The notes under the pieces are model-generated. The model did no database searches. It saw only the letters and a program-made list of their open reading frames with translations, and was not told the origin of the DNA. DNA of 64,000 nt, from positions 18,540,683-18,604,682 of the forward strand of contig OZ038468.1 in assembly GCA_964036295.1 (NCBI GenBank), given 5' to 3'. The stretch comes from Plumapathes pennacea. Taxonomy: Eukaryota > Cnidaria > Anthozoa > Antipatharia > Myriopathidae. Numbering within the stretch: position 1 is the stretch's first letter; each line of letters opens with the position of its first letter. Both the position numbers and the translations under genes were made by a program. Shown in pieces: positions 13,014 through 25,976 of the stretch.

Positions 13014-16000
13014 ATGCAGAACGCGTACAGAAAGTGACAGTCCAACGTTTCACGTTAGGTCAACATTTTCAAGGTTGGTAATCCGATTCCATCCTCGCTA
13101 TTGGCAACCATCTTAGCTTATCTCGTGTTCCTTTTCGTCCTTTTAGCGCTTTTTAGCGACAAATATCTAGCCAGAGCTTTCTAAATTTCAAGTTCTCACG
13201 TTTTTCAAGATGTGCAATTCTTTGCTAAAACCACTCACGTGACCTCCTTACCTTCTGCATTATCTTCAGAGTCCTGACGTGGTGAACCTCGGTTTGAATC
13301 AACTCTGACGGAAAGATAAGAAGAAAATACAGATTAACGAAAAATCACTCAGCGCGTAAGGCATGGGAGATTGAGCCCGAATTACGGTGAATTTCAATTT
13401 TCCTCTACTGTGTTCGGTCGATTCCAAGTTTCGCATAACCCTTGCTTCCCAGCATCTTTTTCCATGCAAATCTTGTTGGTGTTGTTGTTGTAGTAGTTGG
13501 CGGTGGTGGTGTTGTTGTTGTAGTTGTTACTGTTCTTGTAGTTGTGGTTGTGGGTGTTGTTGTCGTTGTAGTTGGTGATGGTGGTGGTGGTGTTGTAGTT
13601 GTTACTGTTCTTGTAGTTGTGGGTGTGGGTGCTGTTCTCGTTGTAGCTGGTGGCTTTGTTGTCATGACTCACCATGGATCACGTCCTGCCTCTTAATGTC
13701 TTTCGCGTTCATTTTCTTCAGGGTCTGGCGTAAAAAAAAATAGATTAGCAAAAACAACATCAGACCACTTCTAGATTAGCATTAGCATTAGCACTCATGG
13801 CGACCAGACGTGTCACCTCGAGCTCCGGCTTAAAAGTTTCTGAACTGAAAGGAAAACTCGCCGATCTCGGCCTTTCAACTCAAGGCTCCAATGATTTACT
13901 CAGGGATCGACTATACAGCTATCTAAACGCCAGGAGTAGAAGGGAAGATGATATTTCCGGCGAAAATCCGCAGAATGACACTACTATGGCCGACGAGATC
14001 GCTTCACCGATAGAAGCCGCCGTATCCATTGACCGGCTCGCCGAGGACGCTGATGACCTGCTAGTAATCAACTCGCAAGACAGCGAAGCCTTCGATATCA
14101 AAGCCAAACTCGATTCTGTTTGCGAGGACATTGAGGTTCTGAAATCAAACTTTGAATCCCTGAAACGGTCAACTGACATTCCCGCCAAATCTAGCCAAAT
14201 CGAAGCATTGAAAAGGGAGAATGTGGCCCTAAAGACCAAGCTGAAAACCGTGGAGGCCGAAAGAGGCTCACTCAGACTGGCACTGACATACCTAGCAAAA
14301 GATCTAACTGGCCACAATCAAAATACAATCGATAAAAGAAATCAGAAAGCTCAAGAAACCATAGAGAAAGCTCATCAAAATACAGAGGATGCCCCGTGGG
14401 AGCTGGTTGAAGCCAAGTCTAAGTCCAAATCCAAGCCTAAACAAAGAAATGCAAATAAGAAGAACAAAGGCATGAACAAAGGTAGCTCAGAACAGAAAGA
14501 AGGCCAGCAACCTTCGTCACGACCCAGTGAATCTTCATTGTCACAACCCAGTGAATCGGTCGACCGAGTAACAGCCGTTATGGGCGATTCCATGGTGAAG
14601 TATATAAACGGAAAAAGGGTGTCCAAAAGTACAGGGGGGAAAGTATACGTCAAATCCTTCCTCGGAGCAAAAGTTAAACACATGACCCGCTATGCCACCC
14701 CAACGCTGGAGGAACTCAAGCCCGATGAAGTCATCCTTCATGTAGGAACCAATGACTTGCGCCACGAAGAGCCCCGTACCATCGCTGAAGGAATTGTGGA
14801 CATCGCCAATCAAATTATCTACAAGAATCCGGGAACTGACATCACAATCTCGGAAATCATCAGAAGGGGAGACGACCCAAGCTTGGACTCAAAAGGTAAA
14901 TCAGTCAACAAGATTGTCGCGCAATTCGGCTGTAGTCAAAACTCGTGGAAAGTTCTTAAACACACTAATATTACGAAACAGGAACTTTACAAAGGATTCC
15001 ATTTGAATAAGGATGGCAGTAGTGCTTTTGCTAAAAATCTTATCCCGCATTGCTCTATGGACCATTGAAATAATGCACAATCTATGAATGCCGTGCCTGT
15101 AGAAGCCGAGAAAAACGATGTTGGGGAGTCGTTTAATATCCCAAGTCAAAACAGTAACAAACTTCCCCCAGCATTACCATCTAAACGTGGCTTTAAACTA
15201 GCCTCTCTGAATATCACGAGTTTGATCCCACATTTGGACGAGCTTCGGGTTTACCTTGACAATAACATGATAGATATCCTTTCAATCAATGAAACCAAAC
15301 TCGACGAATTGGTTAAGGATAGCGACGTGCATATTCCGGGATATGAGATAGTTCGTCGCGATAGGAATAAACACGGTGGAGGGGTATGCTTTTATGTAAA
15401 AAAAACTCAATTAATTTTTCAATTCGCAACGATCTAGACATGGACTCTCTAGAAAACTTATGTTTAGAAATTAGAAAACCCCGATCCAAATCATTTATTG
15501 TCGTCACATGGTACAGGCCACCTAACTCTCCCGTTGATATTTTCTCACCCTTAAATATTGAATTTTATTTAATGGGAGATTTCAATTGTAATTTGGCTAA
15601 TGCTTCGTGTGACAGCAATACGCGTTTACTAACAAGTATCACTGATGTCTATGGCCTTCAACAACTTATAACTGAACCAACTAGGATAACCGAAACCACC
15701 TCAACTCTAATCGATTTAATCTATACGAACTGTCCAGATAAAATTGTGTGCGCTGGGGTATGTCATGTCGGCATTAGCAATCATAGCCTAATTTATGCCT
15801 ATAGAAAATTATCTACAAATGGACAGTCTAAACGACATAACACTATAACATACAGAAATTTCCGAAAGTTTAACCGAGATAGCTTCCGAAACGATATTGC
15901 CTCCCAAGATTGGGAACGTGTAAAAAATTTTTTTAATCCTAATGATATGTGGTCTGAATGGAAAAACTCATTTTTAGCTATTGTTGACATGCATGCTCCA

Positions 16001-18089
16001 TTAAGAACAACGCGTGGATTACACCAGAGCTGAAGAAACAAATGCATGATCGAAACATTCTGAAACTTAAAGCAATTAAATCTAACGATCCTAATGACTG
16101 GGTGCAATATAAAAGGCAACGTAATATAGTCAATAAGGAGATCAGATTAACCAAACAGGCCTATTATCAAGATAATTTCAATGAACCAAGGCGGTTCCCG
16201 AAAAACCTGGCAAACTATCAATGAGCTTACCTCTCGAAAGTCTGGAAAAACATTCGTGAAAGAGCTAAAAGTAAATGGATTATCAATAACCAATCCAACC
16301 GAAATATCGGATGAATTTAACGATCACTTTTCCACCATCGGACCCAAACTTGCAGGGGAGATTCCATTGTCAGATAACAATAGTCATCTACATTACCTTA
16401 CTAGCACAGACAAAAGGTTTCAGTTCCGTCCGACTAACACAAATCAAGTTCTTTCACTCTTAAATAAACTAAGCAAATCAAAAGCAACCGGCCTTGACAA
16501 GATATCTTCCAGGCTTATCCGAGAATGCGCTGATATTATTTGCATCCCAATGTGCGATATCTTTAACCAGTCATTAAGTCTTGGCATATTCCCAGATGAC
16601 TGGAAATGCGCCAGAGTCTCTCCGCTATTTAAACAATGTGAACGTAGTGACTTGAATAACTACCGCCCAATTTCCGTAATCTCAGTTGTGGCCAAAGTGT
16701 TCGAAAGAATGGTTTACGACCAATTATATGCTTACTTAACAGGGCATAATATCATCTATAAGTACCAATCGGGATTCCGTACCATTCATTCGACCGTCAC
16801 GGCTCTCCTTGACACTACGGATAGTTGGGCATACAACACTGACCATGGCAAAGTCAATGCTGTTGTGTTCCTAGATCTAAAAAAGGCGTTCGATACGGTC
16901 GACCACGAGATCCTATTATCTACAACTACGGTATATACGATAATGTCTATCATTGGTTTGAATCATACTTAGATAACTGCACACAAAGATGCTCTGTAAA
17001 TGGGTCACTCTCCAAGAGTTGCTCATTAAATTGTGGCGTTCCCCAAGGGACCATCTTAGGACCCTTGTTATTTCTGCTATATATTAATGATCTGCCAAAT
17101 TGCTTATCAAATTTTCAACCAAAGATGTATGCAGACGACACCCATTTAACATACACAGGTGACAATGTAGACAACATTCAAACATGTCTAAATCACGATT
17201 TAGCAAATGTTAGCAACTGGCTAAGAGCAAACAAACTTACTCTAAATATGACCAAAACCGAATTTATGCTGATTGGGTCAAGACAAAGGCTAAATACTCT
17301 CACAGATTCCCCGATGCCTACAATTAATGGTACTCCAATTAGTCAAGTCCATACAGTAAAATCAGTGGGAGTTCACATTGATGACAAACTCAATTGGAGT
17401 AACCATGTTAATAAATTAACGAAGAAGATCGCTTCGGGGATTGGGGCCATAAAACGAGTAAGGCACCTTGTACCACAAACGACCTTACATTTAATTTATC
17501 AGGCTCTAATACAACCGCACTTTGATTATTGCAATATCGTCTGGGGAAATTGTGGTTTAACCTTGCAAAAGAAACTACAAAAACTACAAAACCGAGCAGC
17601 TCGGGTCTTGACCTACTCAAATTATGACGCAGATGCTAAAAACTCACTTGAAAATCTAGAATGGAAAAATCTAACTTGCCAGCGACAAATTCAAAGAGCC
17701 ACAATGGTTTACAAATCTCTACATGGATTAGCACCTGAGTATCTATGCTCGAAATTTGTAAGCCGCGATACTACGTATAGCCTGAGGGACTCCTTAAGTA
17801 AAGTCACTGTTCCGTTACCACGGACAAATTATTACAAAAATGGCTTCAGTTATAGTGGCGCAGTTCTTTGGAACAGTCTCCCTTGCAACGTAAGGCAAGC
17901 AGAGTCCCTCATCAAATTCAAACAACTCATTAAATCTGTATTTTAGGCACGGCATTCATGGAAAGCAGCTTAGCGTTTTAACATATTACTGTAATTAGAT
18001 TAGGTAATTAGATGAGATCTAGTAGCTTATTATATTGCTTTTGACTACATGTATATAGCTGATGAATTTGACCGTGGATAAATAAAGAA

Positions 18090-18135
<46 letters not shown>

Positions 18136-21100
18136 GATTGTCTGTCTGTGTACCGCGCCGTATGTTTTGTATTCTTTTTACAGTAAACTTTCTCGAGGAC
18201 GGACACTCTCGGGGCCTGGTCAAAGTATCCGTCTTATAGAGGTGTCCAGCTTATAGAGAGTTTAGATAGAAACAAGTAAGTGAAACTCAGCCGGTCGGGA
18301 CCATGCAGCAAATCATGTCCGGATTATAGAGGTGTCCACATTACACTGGTGTCCGTTATCAGAGAGCTGGCGGTATTCTTGTCTGTTTTCTTGCTATCAT
18401 GCCTTTCCATGAGACATTATACTTGATCTTTTTGTTCATGTTTCGTAACATTTTTTTGTTTGAAATGATATGTTGTTGTGGTTGTTGCTTTTTTATGTTG
18501 TCCTACCTTTTTATCTATCGTGACACTCCAGGCTTCAGGTTCTTCCTTGATTTCGAGATCCGAGTCATTTAAGTCCTATGGACAGAACATCAGGTACAAG
18601 TAAGAACAAAATGTGAGCGAGTAAAAACTAGAGATCTAAAAACTACAGCCATGTTTCTACGTCTCTTCTGTCATTTTGTGCGCCAATCAGAGGTTAAAAA
18701 ATGTCTTATTTCCTGGAATTTACAGTTTTCCTCGCACGTGGTCATATCACGTAATTAAAGACTTGTTTCATTCGATGGAAATTATCTAATAGCTCAACTT
18801 ACATACCTCGGCTGGAAACACTGTGAAGAAAAAAGAAGTAGAAAAATGCGATCAGTGAAAAATCAACGTATCACTATGATAACCTGTGGTTGGGTACCCT
18901 GGTTCCAGAGGTTCCTCGCTTACCAGTGAAGAGCGGCGAAGGCTCGACAGAGCGGCAAAGGTGAACGGTGGCGAGGGAACCTCTGGTCGACGAAGCTCAG
19001 CTGAACTCATGGAAGTGAGGTTGCTATCTTACGCGCCCAGGGGTCCTTTCCGCTCGCTTCGTCGCCGCCGTTCTTGTCGGAAAACTCTTGAATGAGTAAT
19101 ATAAGGACCTTTGGAACCAGGGTAATGGTTGGGGGATCTGTCTATATCTAGTCAAGGTAAAATCCGCAGCAGTTGCAGTTACACTTACTTCCCATCTCTT
19201 CAGTTTCTTCGTCATCTCCCGAGTTCTCCGGTGAAACTCCAGATCTGTGAGGACACAACAAGAGAAAGAGGCGTTAGGTTTGTCAGCTGAATACATTTGC
19301 AGTGCGCAGCCTAACAAATGAAAGTAGTACACAATATAGCGTAAAGCAAGCTAACGAACTTCATCCGAAAAAATCCAAGGAAACAAGCGCATCCTTGAAG
19401 CATTTGTTTTACGCGTTTTGAATCGCAGAATCTGTAATGATCAGTCAAGGCAACTTTCTGCGCTTGAGACTCGGCTGCTTTATTAATTAGTGCGTCGGTA
19501 TTGTATGTACTTATAAAACCAAATTAGAATTAAATTAATTAGGGTTACGTCATACCACAATTAGTGTACACAAGTCATAACGCTAAATCACGTCAACCAT
19601 CTTTATTTTCCTGAATTTATTTAGCGCGTGGCTAAGTTTAACTCTCACTCGGTCACTTTTATTTAAGGGAACTTTTAGTTTGCTGTTTCATAGCACCATG
19701 TCTTCCTTTGTGAAATGTCGTTGTGTATAGAACTCCTGTAAGTTGACTGTTGTCAGTTGGAGTTGTCTTGGGCTGATACTTTTGATACCGCCATACAAAC
19801 AGCCTTATTCATTTCTTCAATACCAGTATAGCATATTGGTATACGTAAGTAATACAAAATCCCGGCCAACTCACCCCGTTTGTCCTTTGTCGTCTTCCGG
19901 CTCGGCCGACGACCTGTAACGAGAAAATACCGCGTTACCGCGTTACTAATGGCTCACGAGCATGCGCGCACACGAGCTTGCGAACCCAACCACGCACGCG
20001 CAGACCTCCAACTGAGGAACAAAGACCAAAAGCAACCAAAATCTTTGATAGTAAAGCGAGCAAAAATTCGCACACACCTTCTGAAGGGCAAAGGTGATGC
20101 AGGTTTGGAGTAGTGAGACTTAACAGGAAGCGAGTTCTTGGACACTTGACTCCTGGTTAGCATGGCGGCCGGATTGGGAAGCACCGCAACCTAAAAAAAA
20201 AAAAAACACGATACAAATGAGTCAATGTTCACACTGAGATTGCTAATAGGGAATCGTCCCAAGATCGGTAACGAGAATGGGACACCGTGGAAATACGTTT
20301 TTCGGCCGTGCGGTCATCTTTGTGCGGTCATCGCACAAAAAGTTCAGATTTTGTAGTTTAATGCAATGCTCGCGAAATTTCCAGCAGTGAATAGTCGGAA
20401 TTTAGCCTGGTGCGAATCTAAGATTGATCTAACGTTTAGTTTCTTGATTGTTTGATCCCACTTTTCATGTTCAAGGCCCTCAAAACATATCGTACTACCT
20501 AGGCCCTACGCTTTATAAGAATAACATGAGAATGTCGTGCTTACCTGTTCGCCTGGCTTGGGAAGTCTGGATCCAATTCCCGACTGCCTCCGTCCCATGC
20601 CCCTTAGGTCCTTCCCTTCTCGTTCATCCTTCTTGTTGTCTTTGGCTGCGCATGCGTCGTAAAGAAAAAGTGACGCTGAAAAGCTTTCGACTTCCGTCAC
20701 TAAAACGAACGGCGGAAACGCTACAGAAACACGTGGTTCCGCTGATCGAAGCACAGTTTTCATTACCTTGACATCATACACCAAACTGAGCTCATTTCAA
20801 TGTACCACCATAAAAAGCAACCTACTCCACGTGACTCCTAAGTGATCAACACTAATCTTCTCCTTTATTTCCTCACTCTGATTTATATTACACAGAATAG
20901 AGAACTTGCTCATTGATCTTACAGTTATGAAAGCTGATATACAAAATATACATTCTCCCTACATCACCCACACACTTTCTTCTGAAATGGTTGGGAGAGT
21001 TTGTACATGAGAAATTTATACTTACAAGGCGCTCTCGAGCTTCTCACGCTGTTCCTTCCAGTTTTGGACAGCTGCTAAAAAAAAAATCAGCTATCGCATT

Positions 21101-24100
21101 AACCCACCAGTTAAAGATCACTATTCATGCGAGAAAAGCCATAAAAGGGACAGTTGGAGCTGGTCCCAAGGTCTTTGTTGAGGGAGTTCACTGCAAGCGT
21201 CCGTTGGCCGCGTGTAGCCTGGCACGAGGTATTCCCTCGTGCCAGGCTACGCATGGCCAACGGACGCAAGGGTCTGTTTCGCAGGTAGAGAAAGGGTTTA
21301 AGATGAAGAAAAGGCAACCTTCAATAATTTCACGCCACTTCACAGAAAAAAGGAAAACGCTTCGTACCTTTGGAAGTTCCCTTTTTGAGGTCTGGAACAA
21401 AGAGAGAGAGAGAGATATGAACGCGTTAAAACAAGCACATATAATTTCAGTGCACATGTCTTGATAAAAAAATCGGTTTATGTTTTGAGATATGATGCTT
21501 CTTGCAGCATTTGATTTCACGTACCAAAAATTTAATACAGAGAAATAGGGCGACAGAAAAAAAGCGAGACGCGTTTTTGTGTAGAAATGTGAAGATCAAA
21601 TTGTAATTAAATTTAAGACAACGCGCGGAAAAATGAACTTCGCAGTTAAAGCCTCCTATTTTTCACATGTAACAAGCCTATTATCTTCTCTAACCTTTCA
21701 TGAAACCAAATGGAACATTCGGAATCCAGAGACATTAACGTTTCAGGAAACGCATACTTATGTATCTCACAGGACAGCACTGACGTCTTTATCGCTATTA
21801 GGGACTTTAAGATACAGGGCCCAGGGCCCGGTTTTTCAAAGCACGATTAGGCTAATCCTGGATTAGGTGTAAACTTTCTTGTCATTTATAAGAATGAAAA
21901 TGTGAAGGTTTTGTCCTACAACGATTTCCTTGATACGTTTTCAGCTAAAACAAGCTTTTTAATCCATATTTGAACAAAAACCCTGCAGTTTATCGGCAGA
22001 GAGATCGTCAGAAAGAATTTCGTTAATCCTGGATTAGTTTAATCGGCTTTCGAACAACCGGTTGTTCAAAGCCCAATTAAGCTAATCCAGAATTAACCAA
22101 TTTTTTTCCTTCGTCCTGTTGACCAAAAAAACTGCAGGATTTTGTTCAAAGACCAGCTAAAAAGCTTCTTTTAGTTCACAACTTATTAAGTACGCTAAAT
22201 TTTGAGAGAAACCTTTCCGTTTTTCAGGCTTAAAGATGGCAAAACGTTTGCTGCTAATCGTCCTTTGAACAACCGGGCCCAGGACGCGAGAGGACGACGG
22301 CGAAGTCGGTGAAACAATAAAACTAATCACAGAAGACAAAAGAAGCACGTGAATATCTGAAATTGACATGTTCTCGGGGTCGCCGTGCTCTCGCGTGCGA
22401 CTTCAAATGCTTCTTTTTTACGTCGTTGTCAGGACGATAAAATAACGGCAGTCGTTCTTCTTAGTAGGAAACGATGAAATCAACAGAACCTAGGCAAAAA
22501 CGGAACAAATTGAGCAACCTAAGAATAGGCAAAGTTACAAAGACATAGGAAAAACAGAGATTCTATTGGGTGTCTAGAAAACTAAGACCTAAGACCTAAG
22601 ACCTCGAAAACTAAGAAAACTAATACCTAATACCTCGTTCACACCAATGCTTAAACCTGTTTAAAAGGTGTTTAATAAAACTTGTTTAGCTAGGTCGGCC
22701 GTTCACAATGCGCGCACGGCAAAACTAAACTGGTCTAAACCAATTCAACTAAACAACCTGTGCGAGGTGGTGTGAAATGTTGTGTAATTAACACAAAATC
22801 AAAACAAGTTTTAGAGAACGCAGTCTGGTAAACTTGGTTTAATTAAACAGGTTTAGTTGGTGTGAACAGGGTATAAGACCTAAGACCTAGATCTGGAAAA
22901 CTAAGACCCTGCCGAATGTTTGCGAAATGGCTAAAGATACCGTATTGTTTGGTGTCTCGCTCGAGCAGCTTCCGGTTAAAGCACTTACAAGAAGGATCGA
23001 TCGAATCGTTTAGCGCATTTTGAGGGGTCTTAGTTTTCTAGGTCTTTGGTCTTAGGTCTTAGTTTTCTTAGTTTTCGAGGTCTTAGCTCTTAGGTCTTAG
23101 TTTTCTAGACACCCAGATTCTATTTCTTGTTTCCTCGCGTCGCGAGGAATTAATACTAACCTTAGAAGACTTGGACGAGCCTCCAAACAACATGGACAGT
23201 CTTCGCAGGCCTTTCCGGTCCCCTAGATCTCCTTCTTTGGCCTGCGGGAAAGACACAAAAGACACAAAACTCATTACACAGGAGTTTATACTGGAAACCT
23301 CCTCCTCTTGGCATACCGCTGTGCCGTACTCAAGACGGAACTCGATCGACCAAAAATAAGTTCAACCGGAAGACGAATAAAAAAAAGGAAAAACCAATAA
23401 TTGGATATTAAAATATTATACCATAATTATGTACGAACGAAGAAAACGCCACTGTCCGCATACGAAGCCGTGTTTGCTCTTTTCTCGCTAGTTTTTCTCT
23501 TTGCTGATGACTAGACGTTGAGAGCGGACGCGACTGTCAACTAAGTGAGTTTACGGGCAAATGGATAATTTCCAAACACGTACTGCATACGGGCGAATCG
23601 ATTAAAATAACTTCTATTTCCAAGCACGTACTGCATATTAGAATGATTGTAAATTGTAAGTATCGCAAACACGTTCGCATAGTGCATTTGTTAAAATTGA
23701 TTTGTTGGTGGCTTACAAGTGCCGTCCTCTAAAATGTTCTTACAATCTGTACGCTCCACAAATCCTTCAGTCAAGTCTGGATAGACACAAAGTCAAGATG
23801 ACCTTCGGACGTTTAAATTTCATCAATGCTTTTCCGTGAATCGTAGTAGTTTCTTATTTTGAAACAGACAAAAAAATTATAGTAACAACTGTGGCAAGCT
23901 TAAAGGCCGTTTCACAATGGACGCGTCGCACCACGCTGTTAACTGCATGCGACAACGCGACAAAATTAGATCCCGGTCATTCCTTCAATCCGATTCACAC
24001 CTCACGTGGCACGATATTCGCTATGTCGCGCCGCGTCCGGTGTGAATCAGATTGAAGGAATGACCGGAATCTAATTTTGTCGCATTGTCGCATGCAGTTA

Positions 24101-25893
24101 CGTGTCGCGACGCGTCCGGTGTGAAATGGCCTTCAGTCGTGTTCGCAATTGTGAAACAAAACGAAACTAACGTCGGCATTTACAGCCAAACGTCACAGAA
24201 GCCGTCGTCTAGCTTTGGATGCGTAGGTATTTATAACCAAAGATAGGGATCGCAATGTTTGGTGACATAAATGAGACATCGATATGGCATGCACACGGCC
24301 ACTGAAGATGCAGCGAATCATCTTGGAAAATGTACTTGATAGCGTTGGATACAGCAACTTCCTAAAATTTAGTCCAGTGATGTACTGTGGAATCCCGATT
24401 TTACGAACCAAAACTCGTTTCCCTTGGACCTGTTAACACCGTAATTTTGCCCTGATTTCTTGAATTCCCAATGACTCGAATCAATTTCGTTTCCCTTGAA
24501 GGTTCGAAAAATGGAGATTCCACGTACTTTCATAGTACCTCAGCAGTTCAGAAAGGTAGATATCGAGAAACTGATTTCACACACGAGCTCCGAATGCACA
24601 TTCACACCACTGAAAAATCAATCAACATCTTCTTCCTCATACTGTGGTTCCTGTTCCTTCCTTCCTCGTGATTTGATGTGTTTGTTGGACGAAAAAAACA
24701 CAAAAACAAAACAAAACAAAAACAAAAATGGATACTAGAGGCCATATTGTATTCAACTGGTTTATTACCTTTTCGGCTTCTTCCGAGTCTTCCGCACTGT
24801 CTCCGGGACTGAAATAAAAGAAAAAGATCACGAAAACTTGCCTTACTGCATTTATGTTAAGACATAAACGTGCTAAACATTACGGTACACGCATTTTAAT
24901 CTCTCCCTTGCGAAAGACAAATTTGACGCGGCCCATAAAACTTGGCACATACATCTCTTTTTCTTCCATCAAATGGCTGATCGCAAACCTATCACTACTT
25001 CACTCGAACATAATGCACAAGATTAAAGGTCCGGACACACGCACTGTGTTGCTAAGTTACTCCTTCTAAGACAAGCAATGTTACGTCGTCTTTCCAGGTA
25101 TGAAGAACTTCAATTTTCCCGCCAGAGATGTCAAAACACAGTAGGGAGAACTTGACTCTTGGTAGTTAGCTGAGAGCTGATTGAAACATTAATTCTTGCT
25201 ACATCACTCATACAATTTCTCCTTGATTGGTAAAACTGTACGGCCAGGCGAGGTTACCCAGTGCTTCCCATTTATTTTTGCGATTAATTTGGTCAGCTTG
25301 AGGTGGTTAGACTTCAGTTAGAGCTTCATGTACGACCTCTCAGATAGTTTAATAACGAATTTGTTAACTTACTTTTCATCAAGGAACTCTTCCAACGATA
25401 TTCTGTTCTGTGCTGTTTTGTCGAGAGATTCCCTATGTTACGTTACAGTAAGAAGAAAACCAAGTTGTTAAGTTACTCCTTACTTGAAGTATTAGTGTTT
25501 CTTTTTTTACTTAAAATCAAGCACGACAAAAAATGGCCCGAAATCGTATGACCGCAACAACACGGAGTTGGAGCAACCAAACAAATGTTGTCAATTTCAT
25601 TACATAGCGACTTCAGGCCAGCTCATTTGAACTTCTTCCCAGTCTACCTGCCAAATTCAGAGTCTCAAAACTCTCACAAGAGCATTTTATTAGGATAGAC
25701 TTTCCTCCGTCTGACTTTTCGTGTTATTTTCCCCTTAATTAACTTTTCTAATTTAGTATATAACTTTATTGGTATGTGCCCTATAGTACATTTGTATAAT
25801 CCATTATATTAGTAATCTAGCAGGTATGGGAAGTCGTCTAATAAATTAACCATTATCATTATCATTATAATTATAATTATAATTATTACTATA

Positions 25894-25976
<83 letters not shown>

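Larger units (their letters stand above)
13771..18134 (+). mobile_element. Jockey/CR1/L2-like non-LTR retrotransposon, nearly full length, decayed
   Basis: A two-ORF LINE lying antisense inside the RhoGEF intron between exons 27 and 28. ORF1 is intact; ORF2 keeps endonuclease and reverse transcriptase motifs but has several frameshifts. The 3' end is an (ATCT)n tail at about 18090-18134 after AATAAAGAAT, typical of CR1/L2-like elements with short 3' repeats. TCTAGATT occurs at both presumed borders (about 13770 and 18132), a possible target duplication. The 5' boundary is approximate. Antisense placement is the usual tolerated orientation in introns. Confidence 0.9.

Noticed and set aside
13387-13696. 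Cys-, Val- and Thr-rich ORFs
   Set aside because: Products of the GTT/GGT imperfect repeat in an intron, partly overlapping RhoGEF exon 28.
13771-18134. Interpretation of the LINE as an active element
   Set aside because: At least four frameshifts in the endonuclease-reverse transcriptase frame and a small internal loss make it non-autonomous.
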